Of a DNA stretch of 13,532 nt, positions 1 to 7,036 are shown in pieces; the first letter of the stretch is position 1; each line of letters starts with the position of its first letter. Below the pieces are notes generated by a model. It worked only from the letters and a program-made list of their open reading frames with translations. It made no database searches and had not been told where the DNA came from. This DNA is from JBBSUX01 sp038234045. GTDB taxonomy: Bacteria > Pseudomonadota > Gammaproteobacteria > Burkholderiales > Burkholderiaceae_C. Location: positions 1-13,532 of the forward strand of contig JBBSUX010000074.1 of NCBI GenBank assembly GCA_038234045.1. The letters are read 5' to 3'. Position numbers and translations under genes: made by a program.

Positions 1-474
1 AAAAAGGTGACAGCGGCGAAGAAGGCAGCACCCGCCAAGAAGGCAGCGCCTGCCAAAAAGGCCTCTGCAGCCAAGAAGGCTCCGGCCAAAAAGGTGACAG
101 CGGCGAAGAAGGCAGCACCCGCCAAGAAGGCAGCGCCTGCCAAAAAGGCCTCTGCAGCCAAGAAGGCTCCTGCCAAAAAGGTGACAGCGGCGAAGAAGGC
201 AGCACCAGCCAAGAAGGCCACCGCAGCCAAGAAGGCTCCTGCCAAAAAGGTGACAGCGGCGAAGAAGACAGCGCCCGCCAAGAAGGCAGCGCCTGCCAAA
301 AATGCCTCTGCAGCCAAGAAGGCACCGGCGGCGAAAAAGGCAAGCGCACCCGCCAAGAAGACCCAGCCTGCACCTGCGTCGACCAACAGCGCCGCATCGG
401 CTGCTGCGCCCTCCGCACAGACCACGCTGAATCCGCAGGCGGCCTGGCCATTCCCGACCGGCACAAAGCCCTGA
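1..474 (+). CDS. Histone H1-like Lys/Ala/Pro-rich DNA-binding protein (5' end outside window)
   Basis: The reading frame is open from base 1 (Lys-Lys-Val-Thr...), so the true start lies upstream. The GTG at 7 is a repeat-internal valine codon, not a start. At least 157 codons are present, ending at TGA 472-474. Almost all of it is AAPAKK/ASAAKK/APAKK units, the low-complexity basic tail of bacterial H1-like nucleoid proteins (AlgP/HctB type), which bind DNA without sequence specificity and help compact the nucleoid. From about residue 118 the repeat gives way to a Ser/Ala/Pro linker and a non-basic end, LNPQAAWPFPTGTKP, which I recognise as a typical ending of burkholderialean members. The DNA is a tandem array: 7-93 and 94-180 are 87-bp copies differing at one base, followed by a 69-bp copy (181-249) and a diverged copy from 250. 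It ends just before a strong terminator. The N-terminal domain, if any, cannot be seen. Confidence 0.85.
   Translation, partial: KKVTAAKKAAPAKKAAPAKKASAAKKAPAKKVTAAKKAAPAKKAAPAKKASAAKKAPAKKVTAAKKAAPAKKATAAKKAPAKKVTAAKKTAPAKKAAPAKNASAAKKAPAAKKASAPAKKTQPAPASTNSAASAAAPSAQTTLNPQAAWPFPTGTKP
7..330 (+). repeat. In-frame tandem repeat, 87/87/69-bp units
   Basis: The units begin with GTGACAGCGGCGAAGAAG at 7, 94, 181 and 250. Units 1 and 2 are 87 bp (29 codons) and differ only at one third-codon position (CCG versus CCT). Unit 3 is 69 bp, having lost 18 bp (six codons). Unit 4 is diverged and carries a Lys-to-Asn change. All lengths are multiples of 3, so copy number can change without breaking the frame. 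Confidence 0.9.
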
Positions 475-492
475 GCGAGCAGGTTGCCGCCC

Positions 493-526
493 AGCCCGGC
501 GCTCCTTCACGGAGCGTCGGGCTTTT
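493..526 (+). terminator. Intrinsic terminator of the histone-like gene
   Basis: AGCCCGGCGCTCC (493-505), loop TTCAC (506-510), then GGAGCGTCGGGCT (511-523). This gives a 13-bp stem with a single G-U wobble, running into TTTT (523-526). It starts 19 bp after the stop codon, so it very likely ends the histone-like transcript. The stem is symmetric, but no T-run on the other strand serves the opposing operon. Confidence 0.88.
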
Positions 527-549
527 CTACATCCCTAGCCTTGGTTCGG

Positions 550-612
550 AATTTTGCTATTTTTTAAATAGCTACTTCCGCTTGTGAATACTACGTTAGA
601 GCGCTAAAATCC
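550..612. repeat. AT-rich intergenic repeat, Comamonadaceae-like
   Basis: This stretch lies between the histone terminator and the kinase stop codon and is much more AT-rich than its surroundings. It contains a perfect hairpin, GCTATTT-TTT-AAATAGC (556-572), then AGCTACTTCCGCTTGTGAA and AGCGCTAAAATCC. The pattern TAGCT..TT.CGCTT....AGCGCT.AAAT recalls a short dispersed intergenic element that I remember from Comamonadaceae genomes; this is a recollection and not a search result. There is no T-run after the hairpin on either strand, so it is not a canonical terminator. Confidence 0.45.
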
Positions 613-618
613 TTCTAA

Positions 619-1518
619 TTAGCTGGATGCCGAACCTGTCAAACGATAGTTCTGCGGCCCGCGAGAAGCGATCTTGAGGGCCCCCATCCTGTTCCCAAGC
701 GCGGCACAGCGGGCCAGATCCCAACCCTGCTCCAGACCATGGAGTAGCGCGCCCCGCCACGCGTCTCCGCACCCGGTTGGGTCTATCACTTCAGCGGGCA
801 CTTCTGCCGCAACCCGGACGAATTCACCATCGACCCAGACGTCGCATCCCTGTTCGGCTCGCGTGACGACAAGGCCGCGCACGCGGCGCGAGATATCGGC
901 CAGGCTCCAGCCGGTTCGCTCGCACAACATCTGGCCCTCATAATCATTGACTGCAATCCAGTCAGCCTGCTCCACGAAACGGGCAAGGGTAGGACCATCG
1001 AACATCGGCAGTCCCTGACCCGGGTCGAAAACGAAGGGAATGCCAGCGTGCGCGAACTGCTCTGCGTGCTCCAACATCGCATCTCGCCCGTCGGGAGCCA
1101 CGATACCCAGGCGAATATCCTGACGCGCCTCGATCCGTGTGGTATGCGCCTGCATCATCGCGCCGGGATGAAACGCCGTGATCTGGTTGTTGTCGCGGTC
1201 GGTCATGATCATGGCCTGCGCCGTCAATGCATCCGGCACTGAGCGTACGAATTCTGTGGAGATACCCAGGTTCGCCAGACGCTCAAGGTAACCGGTACCG
1301 TCGCTTCCAACCGTCGCCATCGGAAGGGGAACGCCGCCCAGCAGTTTGAGGCTGTACGCAATATTGCCCGCGCAGCCTCCGAAATCCCGGCGCAGCGCCG
1401 GAACCAGAAACGAGACGTTCAGGATATGCAACTGGTCCGGCAGGATCTGGTCGGCAAAACGACCCTCGAAGCTCATGATGGTGTCGAAGGCAAGGGATCC
1501 GCAAATCAGTGCAGCCAT
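619..1518 (-). CDS. PfkB-family nucleoside (adenosine) kinase
   Basis: This 299-aa ribokinase/PfkB-family cytoplasmic sugar or nucleoside kinase transfers the ATP gamma-phosphate to a hydroxymethyl group. Visible motifs are GGCAGN (residues 47-52, first PfkB signature), DNNQITAFHPGAMM (about 109-122), FDPGQGLP (about 164-171), IAVNDYE (188-194) and DPTGCGDAWRG (246-256). The last holds the anion-hole glycines and the catalytic base Asp252. These motifs closely match the broad-specificity nucleoside kinases described from Burkholderia (BthNK type), so adenosine or a related nucleoside is the likeliest substrate, but specificity is inferred. The ATG at 1518 is preferred over an upstream in-frame TTG at 1566, because family members begin at MA.LICGS. 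The ribosome site is weak. It follows the DUF3426 gene by 63 bp and is probably the last gene of the minus-strand block. The C-terminus is short, ending about 8 residues after GPQNY, where family members often run longer. Confidence 0.88.
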   Translation of the reverse strand: MAALICGSLAFDTIMSFEGRFADQILPDQLHILNVSFLVPALRRDFGGCAGNIAYSLKLLGGVPLPMATVGSDGTGYLERLANLGISTEFVRSVPDALTAQAMIMTDRDNNQITAFHPGAMMQAHTTRIEARQDIRLGIVAPDGRDAMLEHAEQFAHAGIPFVFDPGQGLPMFDGPTLARFVEQADWIAVNDYEGQMLCERTGWSLADISRRVRGLVVTRAEQGCDVWVDGEFVRVAAEVPAEVIDPTGCGDAWRGALLHGLEQGWDLARCAALGNRMGALKIASRGPQNYRLTGSASS

Positions 1519-1581
1519 GGATTGATCAATTGAAGGATTGCGATAACAGTGAAGGGACTGACGCAAGACACACGGTCGCCG

Positions 1582-2787
1582 TCAGGGATAAAAAGCAAGA
1601 AGCCGGTAACCTGCAACCGGGGCAGCGTCGGGGACTCCCGTTGCATCTTCGACGCGGATGGCGAACCTGCCGCTCCATAGCGCGTTGGTATCGAGTTGCG
1701 GTGGCGCCCCGATCGCGTCAGGCAAAAGCACGCGGCGTACGACGATGCGGTCCTGCAGATCCGTAAGCGTCAGTTCCAGCGCCGGCATCGCCAGGGGCAG
1801 ATTGGCAGAGTTGCGCAGATCCACACTGAGCAGATAGTGATCACCACGCCGGTTGAAGGCCGAGCTTTCGATCAGGACCGACTCAATCTGGTGCCGCGGC
1901 GACGGCTCGCAAGGGAACAATCGGCATAGGGCAGCGAGCGGCGCTCTGGCAGACGGAATGGCGGCGACGACCTGATCCCGCTGATGGGTTCCCACCTGCA
2001 TTGCCAGCATGACAGCAAGCACGCAGCAACCCAGAACCAACGCGGCAATTGCGACCGGTTGCTTCCAGAAAGCACGATGGTCGGCCTGACGGACAAAGCC
2101 GACATCGCTCAGCTGCGGGTTGTCCACTGCATCGTGCAGATCGCCCTGCGGCCCATGAGGTTCGCCTTCTTCGTCGTCAAGGGAAGCAACAGCAACGCTT
2201 GGATGCGCCCCCCGCATCATCGTCAAGTCATTGACATCCTGCGAGCCATTCACAGCCGGCCGCGCTTCATCGGGCATCGGCTGGGTGCCGTGCTCTGCTT
2301 TAGCCTCGCGTACTGGTACGGGCAGCGTCAAACCCGGATCGCTTAGCAGCGATTCACCGGGTTCTGAAGCCTGCTCGACGATTGCGGGCTCCGCGATAAT
2401 TTCGCCATGTAATATCTGGCGAGCGGCGACGGACCTGCCCCGGTACGGCGTCGGCGCTATTGCAACGTGAGCCGAATCTGCAGACGACGGAACATCGACT
2501 GGACCTTGATCCTCTTCGCTCAGTGAAGAAAAGTGGGCGGCCTCACTGCCATCCTCGGAATCCTGCAGGAACTCAGATGAAGAGATAGCACCGACAGTCG
2601 GCTCCGTTGGTAGTTGATCGAGATCGACAAGATTCTCTGACGCATCGAAAACCGAAGCGCAATGCCCGCAGCGCACCCATCCTTCAGACAGGCGCAACTG
2701 ATCCGGCACTACCCGGAAAACGGTGGCGCATTCGGGGCAGCGCGTCGCAAGCGACGAGGCGGGAAAACCAGCAGAATCTCCGAGCAT
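1582..2787 (-). CDS. Zinc-ribbon (MJ0042) and DUF3426 single-pass membrane protein
   Basis: This 401-aa protein belongs to a family seen widely next to prmA in betaproteobacteria. It begins with a small zinc ribbon, CPEC (Cys17, Cys20) and CGHC (Cys40, Cys43), within the pattern ATRCPECATVFRV...VRCGHCASVFD typical of the MJ0042/zinc_ribbon_5 domain. Residues about 50-235 are acidic and of low complexity, probably disordered. One transmembrane helix follows at about 243-266, then a C-terminal DUF3426 domain (about 275-401), probably periplasmic if the N-terminus is cytoplasmic. The function is unknown. The two-sided layout suggests coupling of a cytosolic metal or redox-responsive ribbon to the envelope, but that is inference. 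It starts 20 bp after the prmA stop, so it is almost certainly cotranscribed with prmA and accC. Confidence 0.88.
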   Translation of the reverse strand: MLGDSAGFPASSLATRCPECATVFRVVPDQLRLSEGWVRCGHCASVFDASENLVDLDQLPTEPTVGAISSSEFLQDSEDGSEAAHFSSLSEEDQGPVDVPSSADSAHVAIAPTPYRGRSVAARQILHGEIIAEPAIVEQASEPGESLLSDPGLTLPVPVREAKAEHGTQPMPDEARPAVNGSQDVNDLTMMRGAHPSVAVASLDDEEGEPHGPQGDLHDAVDNPQLSDVGFVRQADHRAFWKQPVAIAALVLGCCVLAVMLAMQVGTHQRDQVVAAIPSARAPLAALCRLFPCEPSPRHQIESVLIESSAFNRRGDHYLLSVDLRNSANLPLAMPALELTLTDLQDRIVVRRVLLPDAIGAPPQLDTNALWSGRFAIRVEDATGVPDAAPVAGYRLLAFYP

Positions 2788-2808
2788 TGCAGTCTTGCCG
2801 GCACCGCG

Positions 2809-3744
2809 TCAATTGTCCGCCGGTGCCGTCGCCGTCATCAGCACCCACCCGTCTTCGCTGTCGGCCACGCTCAATCGCACATGCGGCGCAAAAGCCTCCG
2901 TCAACTCTGCATGTTGACGTTCCAGGATGCCGGCCAGCACGAGCGAGCCGCCAGGTGTCAGATGCGAACAAAGGAGCGGCGCAAGCACCTTCAACGGCGT
3001 GGCGAGAATATTGGCCAGCACTGTGTCGTATCGACCAACCGCCAGCTCGGGTAACCCGGCACGCACGACAGCATGGTTGGCCAGCGCGTTCTGTTCTGTT
3101 GCGAGGACGGCTGCCTCGTCGATGTCGACGGCGTCGACGCGCACCGCGCCATGCAATGACGCTGCGATGGCGAGAATGCCCGAACCGCAACCGTAATCCA
3201 GCACAGCGCCCAGACGTAATTCGGGGGAAGCTCCTGGGAAAACACCCGCACCATCCCTGCCCCCGCGCGCTGCGATCCAGCGCAGACACATGCGGGTCGT
3301 GGGATGCGTGCCCGTGCCAAAAGCCAGACCGGGGTCGAGCCGGATGACAGTGCGCGCCGCAGCAGGTGGCGAATGCCAAGTCGGCACGATCCAGAAATCA
3401 TGGGTGATCTCCACTGGGGCGAACTGCGACTGCGTCAGCCGCACCCAGTCCTGCTCCGGCACCACGACCACGCTACGTACGGCGCATTCGTCGAAGAAAT
3501 CCTGGGCCTGCAGCAGATCGGAGGCGGCATTCGCGAGCGCGTCCGTAGAAAAAAGCGCGCTCACGCCCGATCGCACCCAGCCTTCACGCGGCGGAGGCAT
3601 TCCCGGTTCGCCGAAGAGTGCCTGCTCGGCATCGGTATGGGCGTCCGCATCCTCGACGCTCACGCTCAGGGCATCGAGTGCTTCGAGCGCATCGCAAACG
3701 ATCTGTACACGCGCTTCTGGAACCGCCAGACGAAGCTCAAACAT
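2809..3744 (-). CDS. prmA: Ribosomal protein L11 methyltransferase
   Basis: This SAM-dependent enzyme trimethylates ribosomal protein L11. The 311-aa protein has the N-terminal L11-recognition domain (MFELRL..., about 1-95), the linker motif EQDWVRLTQSQF (about 97-108), the family signature DPGLAFGTGTHPTT (137-150), SAM-binding motif I DYGCGSGILAIAA (183-195), the acidic residue after strand 2 (DIDE, 207-210) and NIL (245-247). Length is slightly above the usual 290-300 because of a Gly/Pro-rich insertion around residues 160-176. The ATG at 3744 lies 13 bp after the accC stop, so the two are tightly coupled. accC-prmA neighbourhood is common in proteobacteria. No defect is visible. Confidence 0.96.
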   Translation of the reverse strand: MFELRLAVPEARVQIVCDALEALDALSVSVEDADAHTDAEQALFGEPGMPPPREGWVRSGVSALFSTDALANAASDLLQAQDFFDECAVRSVVVVPEQDWVRLTQSQFAPVEITHDFWIVPTWHSPPAAARTVIRLDPGLAFGTGTHPTTRMCLRWIAARGGRDGAGVFPGASPELRLGAVLDYGCGSGILAIAASLHGAVRVDAVDIDEAAVLATEQNALANHAVVRAGLPELAVGRYDTVLANILATPLKVLAPLLCSHLTPGGSLVLAGILERQHAELTEAFAPHVRLSVADSEDGWVLMTATAPADN

Positions 3745-3757
3745 GACAAAGATCCGG

Positions 3758-5107
3758 TCAGCGCTTGCGCTGCGCCAGCCACTCTTCCAGATAGTGAATG
3801 TTGGTGCCGCCTTCTTCGAAACGCGCGTCGACCATTAATTCCCGATGCAGCGGGATATTGCAGTTGATGCCTTCGATGACCGTTTCCAGCAACGCGGTTC
3901 GCATGCGGGCGATGGCCTGCTCCCGGGTGTCCCCGTGGGTGATGATTTTACCGATCATCGAGTCATAGTTCGGCGGCACAAAATAGTTGGTGTAAACATG
4001 GGAGTCGACTCGCACGCCCGGTCCACCCGGCGCGTGCCAAGCCGTGATGCGGCCCGGCGACGGCGTGAAGCGATAGGGATCTTCCGCGTTCACGCGGCAT
4101 TCGATCGCATGGCCACGCAGCTGAATATCGCGCTGTGTAAAAGGCAGCTTCTCACCTGCAGCCACCATGATCTGCGTACGCACGATATCTATGCCGGTGA
4201 TCATTTCGGTCACCGGATGCTCGACCTGCACGCGCGTATTCATCTCGATGAAATAAAACTCGCCGTTTTCATACAAAAACTCGAAGGTGCCAGCGCCCCG
4301 GTAGCCGATTCGCTTGCAGGCGGCAGTGCAGCGCTCGCCGATTCGCTCGATCAGCTTGCGCGGAATTCCTGGCGCCGGGGCTTCCTCGATCACCTTCTGG
4401 TGCCGGCGTTGCATGGAGCAGTCGCGCTCGCCCAGATAAACGGCATTGCGGTGCTTGTCCGCCATGACCTGGATTTCGATATGCCGGGGATTCTGGAGAA
4501 ATTTCTCCATGTAAACCGCCGGATTGTTGAATGCCGCACCGGCTTCGGCCTTGGTCATCTGGACCGCGTTCACCAGAGCTGCCTCGGTGTGAACGACGCG
4601 CATCCCGCGCCCGCCGCCACCGCCCGCGGCCTTGATGATCACCGGGTATCCGATGGATTTCGCGGTGCGCCGGATGACTACCGGATCATCGGGCAACTCA
4701 CCTTCGGAGCCCGGCACGCACGGAACACCAGCCTTCAGCATTGCCTGCTTGGCCGACACCTTGTCGCCCATCAGTCGGATCGAGTCGGAGGTCGGACCGA
4801 TGAACTGGAATCCGCTTTTCTCCACGCGCTCGGCGAAATTGGCGTTCTCGCTCAGAAAACCATATCCCGGGTGGATGGCCTCGGCATCCGTCACCTCCGC
4901 CGCCGAAATGATGGCCGGCATATTCAGGTAGGACAGCGCAGATGGACCCGGGCCGATACAAACGGCCTCTTCAGCCAGCTTCACGTACTTCGCGTCTCGA
5001 TCAGCTTCGGAATACACCATGACAGCCGTAACACCCATCTCCCGACAGGCCCGCTGGATGCGCAGGGCGATTTCGCCCCGGTTGGCGACAAGAATCTTTT
5101 TAAACAT
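3758..5107 (-). CDS. accC: Biotin carboxylase subunit of acetyl-CoA carboxylase
   Basis: AccC uses ATP and bicarbonate to carboxylate biotin on AccB, the first half-reaction of malonyl-CoA formation for fatty acid synthesis. At 449 aa it is exactly the length of the E. coli enzyme, and the known functional positions align by number: Lys116, Lys159, the glycine loop GGGGGRG (162-168), His209, Glu211, Lys238, Glu276, Glu288, Arg292, Glu296 and Arg338. The biotin carboxylase signature MNTRVQVEHPVTE (289-301) is intact. The start ATG has a good ribosome site, AGGTGA, 5 bp upstream. It lies 120 bp downstream of accB, with the usual accB-accC order, and 13 bp before prmA. Confidence 0.98.
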   Translation of the reverse strand: MFKKILVANRGEIALRIQRACREMGVTAVMVYSEADRDAKYVKLAEEAVCIGPGPSALSYLNMPAIISAAEVTDAEAIHPGYGFLSENANFAERVEKSGFQFIGPTSDSIRLMGDKVSAKQAMLKAGVPCVPGSEGELPDDPVVIRRTAKSIGYPVIIKAAGGGGGRGMRVVHTEAALVNAVQMTKAEAGAAFNNPAVYMEKFLQNPRHIEIQVMADKHRNAVYLGERDCSMQRRHQKVIEEAPAPGIPRKLIERIGERCTAACKRIGYRGAGTFEFLYENGEFYFIEMNTRVQVEHPVTEMITGIDIVRTQIMVAAGEKLPFTQRDIQLRGHAIECRVNAEDPYRFTPSPGRITAWHAPGGPGVRVDSHVYTNYFVPPNYDSMIGKIITHGDTREQAIARMRTALLETVIEGINCNIPLHRELMVDARFEEGGTNIHYLEEWLAQRKR

Positions 5108-5151
5108 GAATCACCTCAGGGGCCAGACCGCCCATGGGACCCGCAGCCGGC

Positions 5152-5176
5152 AGCGCTGGATCCGTCACGCAGCGCT
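5152..5176 (-). other. Inverted repeat in the accB-accC spacer
   Basis: AGCGCTG (read on the minus strand, 5176-5170), an 11-nt loop, then CAGCGCT (5158-5152), forming a 7-bp perfect stem. No T-run follows, so it is not an intrinsic terminator. It may be an mRNA hairpin affecting the ratio of accB to accC expression, a processing site, or chance in GC-rich DNA. Confidence 0.35.
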
Positions 5177-5227
5177 CGCGGCGTGGACAAAGAAGGGAGC
5201 GGAGAAGCAAGGTCAAACTTGCCGCAT

Positions 5228-5692
5228 TCACGCAATAAGAAACAGCGGCTGACCGTATTCCACCGCTTGACCGTTGTCGGCCAGGATCTGGATGATCGTG
5301 CCGGACTTGTCGGCTTCAATCTCGTTGAGGATCTTCATCGCCTCGATGATGCAGATCACATCACCTTCCTTAACGACGGAGCCCACTTCAACATAAGCCG
5401 CGGCGCCCGGACTGGATGCGTGATAGAGCGTGCCGACCATCGGGGATGTCACGGTGTGACCTGCGGGAACCACCGGCTCCGCAGCAACAACAGCGGCCGG
5501 CACCGCAGCGATTTCTGCCCCGGGAGCGCTTGCCGACGGGGGCTGAGTGGGAGCGAGCGGCGCAGCGACAATAGGAGCCGCTGCCGCCGATTTGACGATC
5601 CTGACTTTTCCTTCGGCTTCAGTTATCTCTAGTTCGGAAACATTGGATTCCGAGACAAGATCGATCAGGGTTTTGAGTTTGCGTAGATCCAT
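5228..5692 (-). CDS. accB: Biotin carboxyl carrier protein of acetyl-CoA carboxylase (BCCP)
   Basis: AccB carries biotin between biotin carboxylase (AccC) and the carboxyltransferase (AccA/AccD, not in this window). The 154-aa protein has the expected N-terminal dimerisation segment MDLRKLKTLIDLVSES (1-16), an Ala/Pro-rich flexible linker (about 35-78) and the C-terminal biotinyl domain (about 79-154). The biotinylation site is Lys120 in EAMK (117-120), followed by ILNEIEAD. The family 'thumb' region HASSPGAAAYVEVG is present. The start is the ATG at 5692, with GGAG 5 bp upstream. An in-frame extension up to 5791 lacks family similarity and is rejected. It is separated from tlpA by 134 bp, enough for its own promoter. 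Confidence 0.97.
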   Translation of the reverse strand: MDLRKLKTLIDLVSESNVSELEITEAEGKVRIVKSAAAAPIVAAPLAPTQPPSASAPGAEIAAVPAAVVAAEPVVPAGHTVTSPMVGTLYHASSPGAAAYVEVGSVVKEGDVICIIEAMKILNEIEADKSGTIIQILADNGQAVEYGQPLFLIA

Positions 5693-5787
5693 GCAGGCTC
5701 CAGCGGCACCTGTAAGGCGCCTGTAAAAAACAGAGCGCGAATGTACATCAAAACGCGATAAAAGCCGAATAAAACCATCATCCTTCA

Positions 5788-5814
5788 TCAACTTGAAGCA
5801 AAATCGGTCAACTT
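5788..5814 (-). promoter_or_regulatory. Paired AAGTTGA direct repeats upstream of accB (possible operator)
   Basis: AAGTTGA, read on the minus strand, occurs at 5814-5808 and again at 5794-5788, exactly 20 bp apart, or about two helical turns on the same face. It lies in the 134-bp tlpA-accB spacer, 96-122 bp upstream of the accB ATG. Direct repeats in this phase can be binding sites for a regulator. I could not place a convincing sigma-70 promoter beside them, so the role is a guess. Confidence 0.25.
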
Positions 5815-5818
5815 AAGA

Positions 5819-5835
5819 CCCGCCGCTTATGCGGG
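5819..5835 (-). terminator. Weak hairpin at the tlpA stop codon
   Basis: CCCGC, a 7-nt loop containing the TAA stop, then GCGGG: a 5-bp GC stem spanning the end of the thioredoxin gene. No U-run follows on the minus strand, so at most it is a weak or Rho-assisted stop, or a 3'-end stabiliser. Read-through into accB is plausible. Confidence 0.2.
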
Positions 5836-6444
5836 CGATGTGAGTTTGACAAGGTCTTCCGGTTTGAGCTGACCCATTTTACGGGCTGTGACATGACCGG
5901 AGGCATCGAACAGCACGCTGTAGGGCAGACCGCCCTCTGTATTGCCGAGGGATTTGGAAAGTTCGGTCCCGCCCAAGCCCGCCATGCCTATCGGAAAGCT
6001 CACCGGTGCGCGCGCGAGAAATTTGCGCACAGACGAAGGTTGATCCACCGCCAGACCCAGCACCTGCCAACCATTTGCGCCTTGTGCCGAATGGAATTGA
6101 TCCAGTAGCGGCAGTTCTGCCACGCACGGTGGGCACCAGGTCGCCCAGAAGTTGACCAGTAATTTGCGGCCCCGCAGAGCGGAAAGATCCAGCGCAGTGC
6201 CCTCTGGGGTTTCGAAGGCCGTCTTCCAGAGTTGATCCTCATTTCCGCCGGCCGATTCACGTCCAAAAGGTATTCCGACTCCTGAGTGCCGAAGCGCCAG
6301 CAAGGTGCCAAAACAAGCTGCCGTTACGGCGACTCCCGCGATGAGGATGTTGCGCCGCCGCTCCGGTGCAGGAGTGCCTTCCGGCTCAGGGCGATCTCGC
6401 GGAGCTGCTTCGGTTGGATCGGGAGGAGTGTGTGGAGAATTCAT
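5827..6444 (-). CDS. TlpA/ResA-like membrane-anchored thioredoxin
   Basis: This 205-aa redoxin has a charged Pro-rich cytosolic N-terminus (1-30), one transmembrane anchor or uncleaved signal (about 32-51), and a thioredoxin fold in the periplasm. The active site is WCPPC (Cys104 and Cys107) in the family context VNFWATWCPPCVAELPLL. The cis-proline is in GGLPYSVLFD (Pro184). CPPC redoxins of the TlpA/ResA/DsbE family reduce specific periplasmic disulfides, for example in cytochrome c or oxidase maturation; the partner here is unknown. The ATG at 6444 overlaps the upstream stop as ATGA, implying translational coupling with the 194-aa protein. Such a gene near accB is common in Burkholderiales, but no cytochrome-maturation gene is nearby to fix its role. 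Confidence 0.9.
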   Translation of the reverse strand: MNSPHTPPDPTEAAPRDRPEPEGTPAPERRRNILIAGVAVTAACFGTLLALRHSGVGIPFGRESAGGNEDQLWKTAFETPEGTALDLSALRGRKLLVNFWATWCPPCVAELPLLDQFHSAQGANGWQVLGLAVDQPSSVRKFLARAPVSFPIGMAGLGGTELSKSLGNTEGGLPYSVLFDASGHVTARKMGQLKPEDLVKLTSPA

Positions 6445-7025
6445 GGCGTGAGCAAAGCGGCGACGGCGTTGGTGTCTCCGCGCGGTAAACGGCCTTTTTT
6501 GCCGGGGCGCATGGCCCCGCGCAGGTCGTCGAGATCGTAGACCATCAGATGAATACCCACCATTTCTTCGAGCGCAGGAGAGGCATGAGCCACGGTAAGC
6601 GCATCGACTGCCTTGCCATGCATGCCGGTGACGGTCTGCGGGTCGTAGTCGACATGATGGTCGATGAGCGCAATTTCTGCGGATTTCGAGTCGTCGCAAA
6701 ACAGTTGAACAAAGATGCAAGAGTGGCGGGTGGCTGTTCCGTGCCAGACAGCACCTGTCAAATGGGGCCGGAACTGCGCCATCCGGCGCATCCAGACCAG
6801 TGCGATCTCCCTGAGGATGCGCAATTCGTCGGGCTGGGTATCGGCACAGAAAAGCGCGATATGTTCACGTACCGCGTCTTCCACTGCGTCGTTATCTGGC
6901 AGGGCGGCGCGGCCCGTTAAACCGAGTTGCCGCACCGCGCTTCGCTTGGCCGGACCGTATTCCAGCCCGTCTTCAACCACCAGACGCGCGGCACTGGCAG
7001 CAATTTCGGCTTGCATGGGTTGCAT
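6441..7025 (-). CDS. Conserved 194-aa protein of unknown function
   Basis: The reading frame is well supported. ATG at 7025 has an ideal ribosome site (GAGGA, 5 bp upstream), and the stop overlaps the tlpA start by 4 bp. I recognise the protein as a conserved burkholderialean family found beside mpl. It is sometimes labelled a UDP-N-acetylmuramate-alanine ligase, but it has no Mur ligase P-loop or central domain, so that label is probably carried over from its neighbour. The N-terminal half is helical (about 1-85, with EDGLEYGPAKRSAVRQLGL at 18-36). The C-terminal half is alpha/beta, with the conserved-looking segments GAVWHGTATR (91-100), LFCDDSKSAEIALIDHHVDYD (about 108-128), HLMVYDLDDLRGA (159-171) and GRLPRGD (178-184). 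The acidic DD and D.D patterns next to a GTAT segment could suggest a nucleotidyltransferase-like fold, which is speculative. It is soluble, with no signal peptide. Confidence 0.85.
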   Translation of the reverse strand: MQPMQAEIAASAARLVVEDGLEYGPAKRSAVRQLGLTGRAALPDNDAVEDAVREHIALFCADTQPDELRILREIALVWMRRMAQFRPHLTGAVWHGTATRHSCIFVQLFCDDSKSAEIALIDHHVDYDPQTVTGMHGKAVDALTVAHASPALEEMVGIHLMVYDLDDLRGAMRPGKKGRLPRGDTNAVAALLTP

Positions 7026-7036
7026 CGCTATCCTCG

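Noticed and set aside
1..330. Tandem repeats as a CRISPR array
   Set aside because: The repeats are contiguous, in frame and coding, with no unique spacers.
1519..1566. TTG start of the nucleoside kinase 16 codons upstream
   Set aside because: The family N-terminus MA.LICGS aligns with the ATG at 1518; the extra residues are not family-like.
2607..3347. Plus-strand open frame of 246 codons opposite prmA and the DUF3426 gene
   Set aside because: Arg/Pro/Ser-rich antisense translation of prmA, with no domain and no ribosome site.
3845..5632. Plus-strand open frame of 595 codons opposite accC and accB
   Set aside because: Shadow of strongly biased GC-rich codons. It lies antisense to accC, whose catalytic residues match E. 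coli by position, and it shows no recognisable domain.
5693..5791. 33-residue N-terminal extension of AccB
   Set aside because: BCCP proteins begin at MDLRK; GGAG is correctly placed for the ATG at 5692, and the upstream part is AT-rich spacer.
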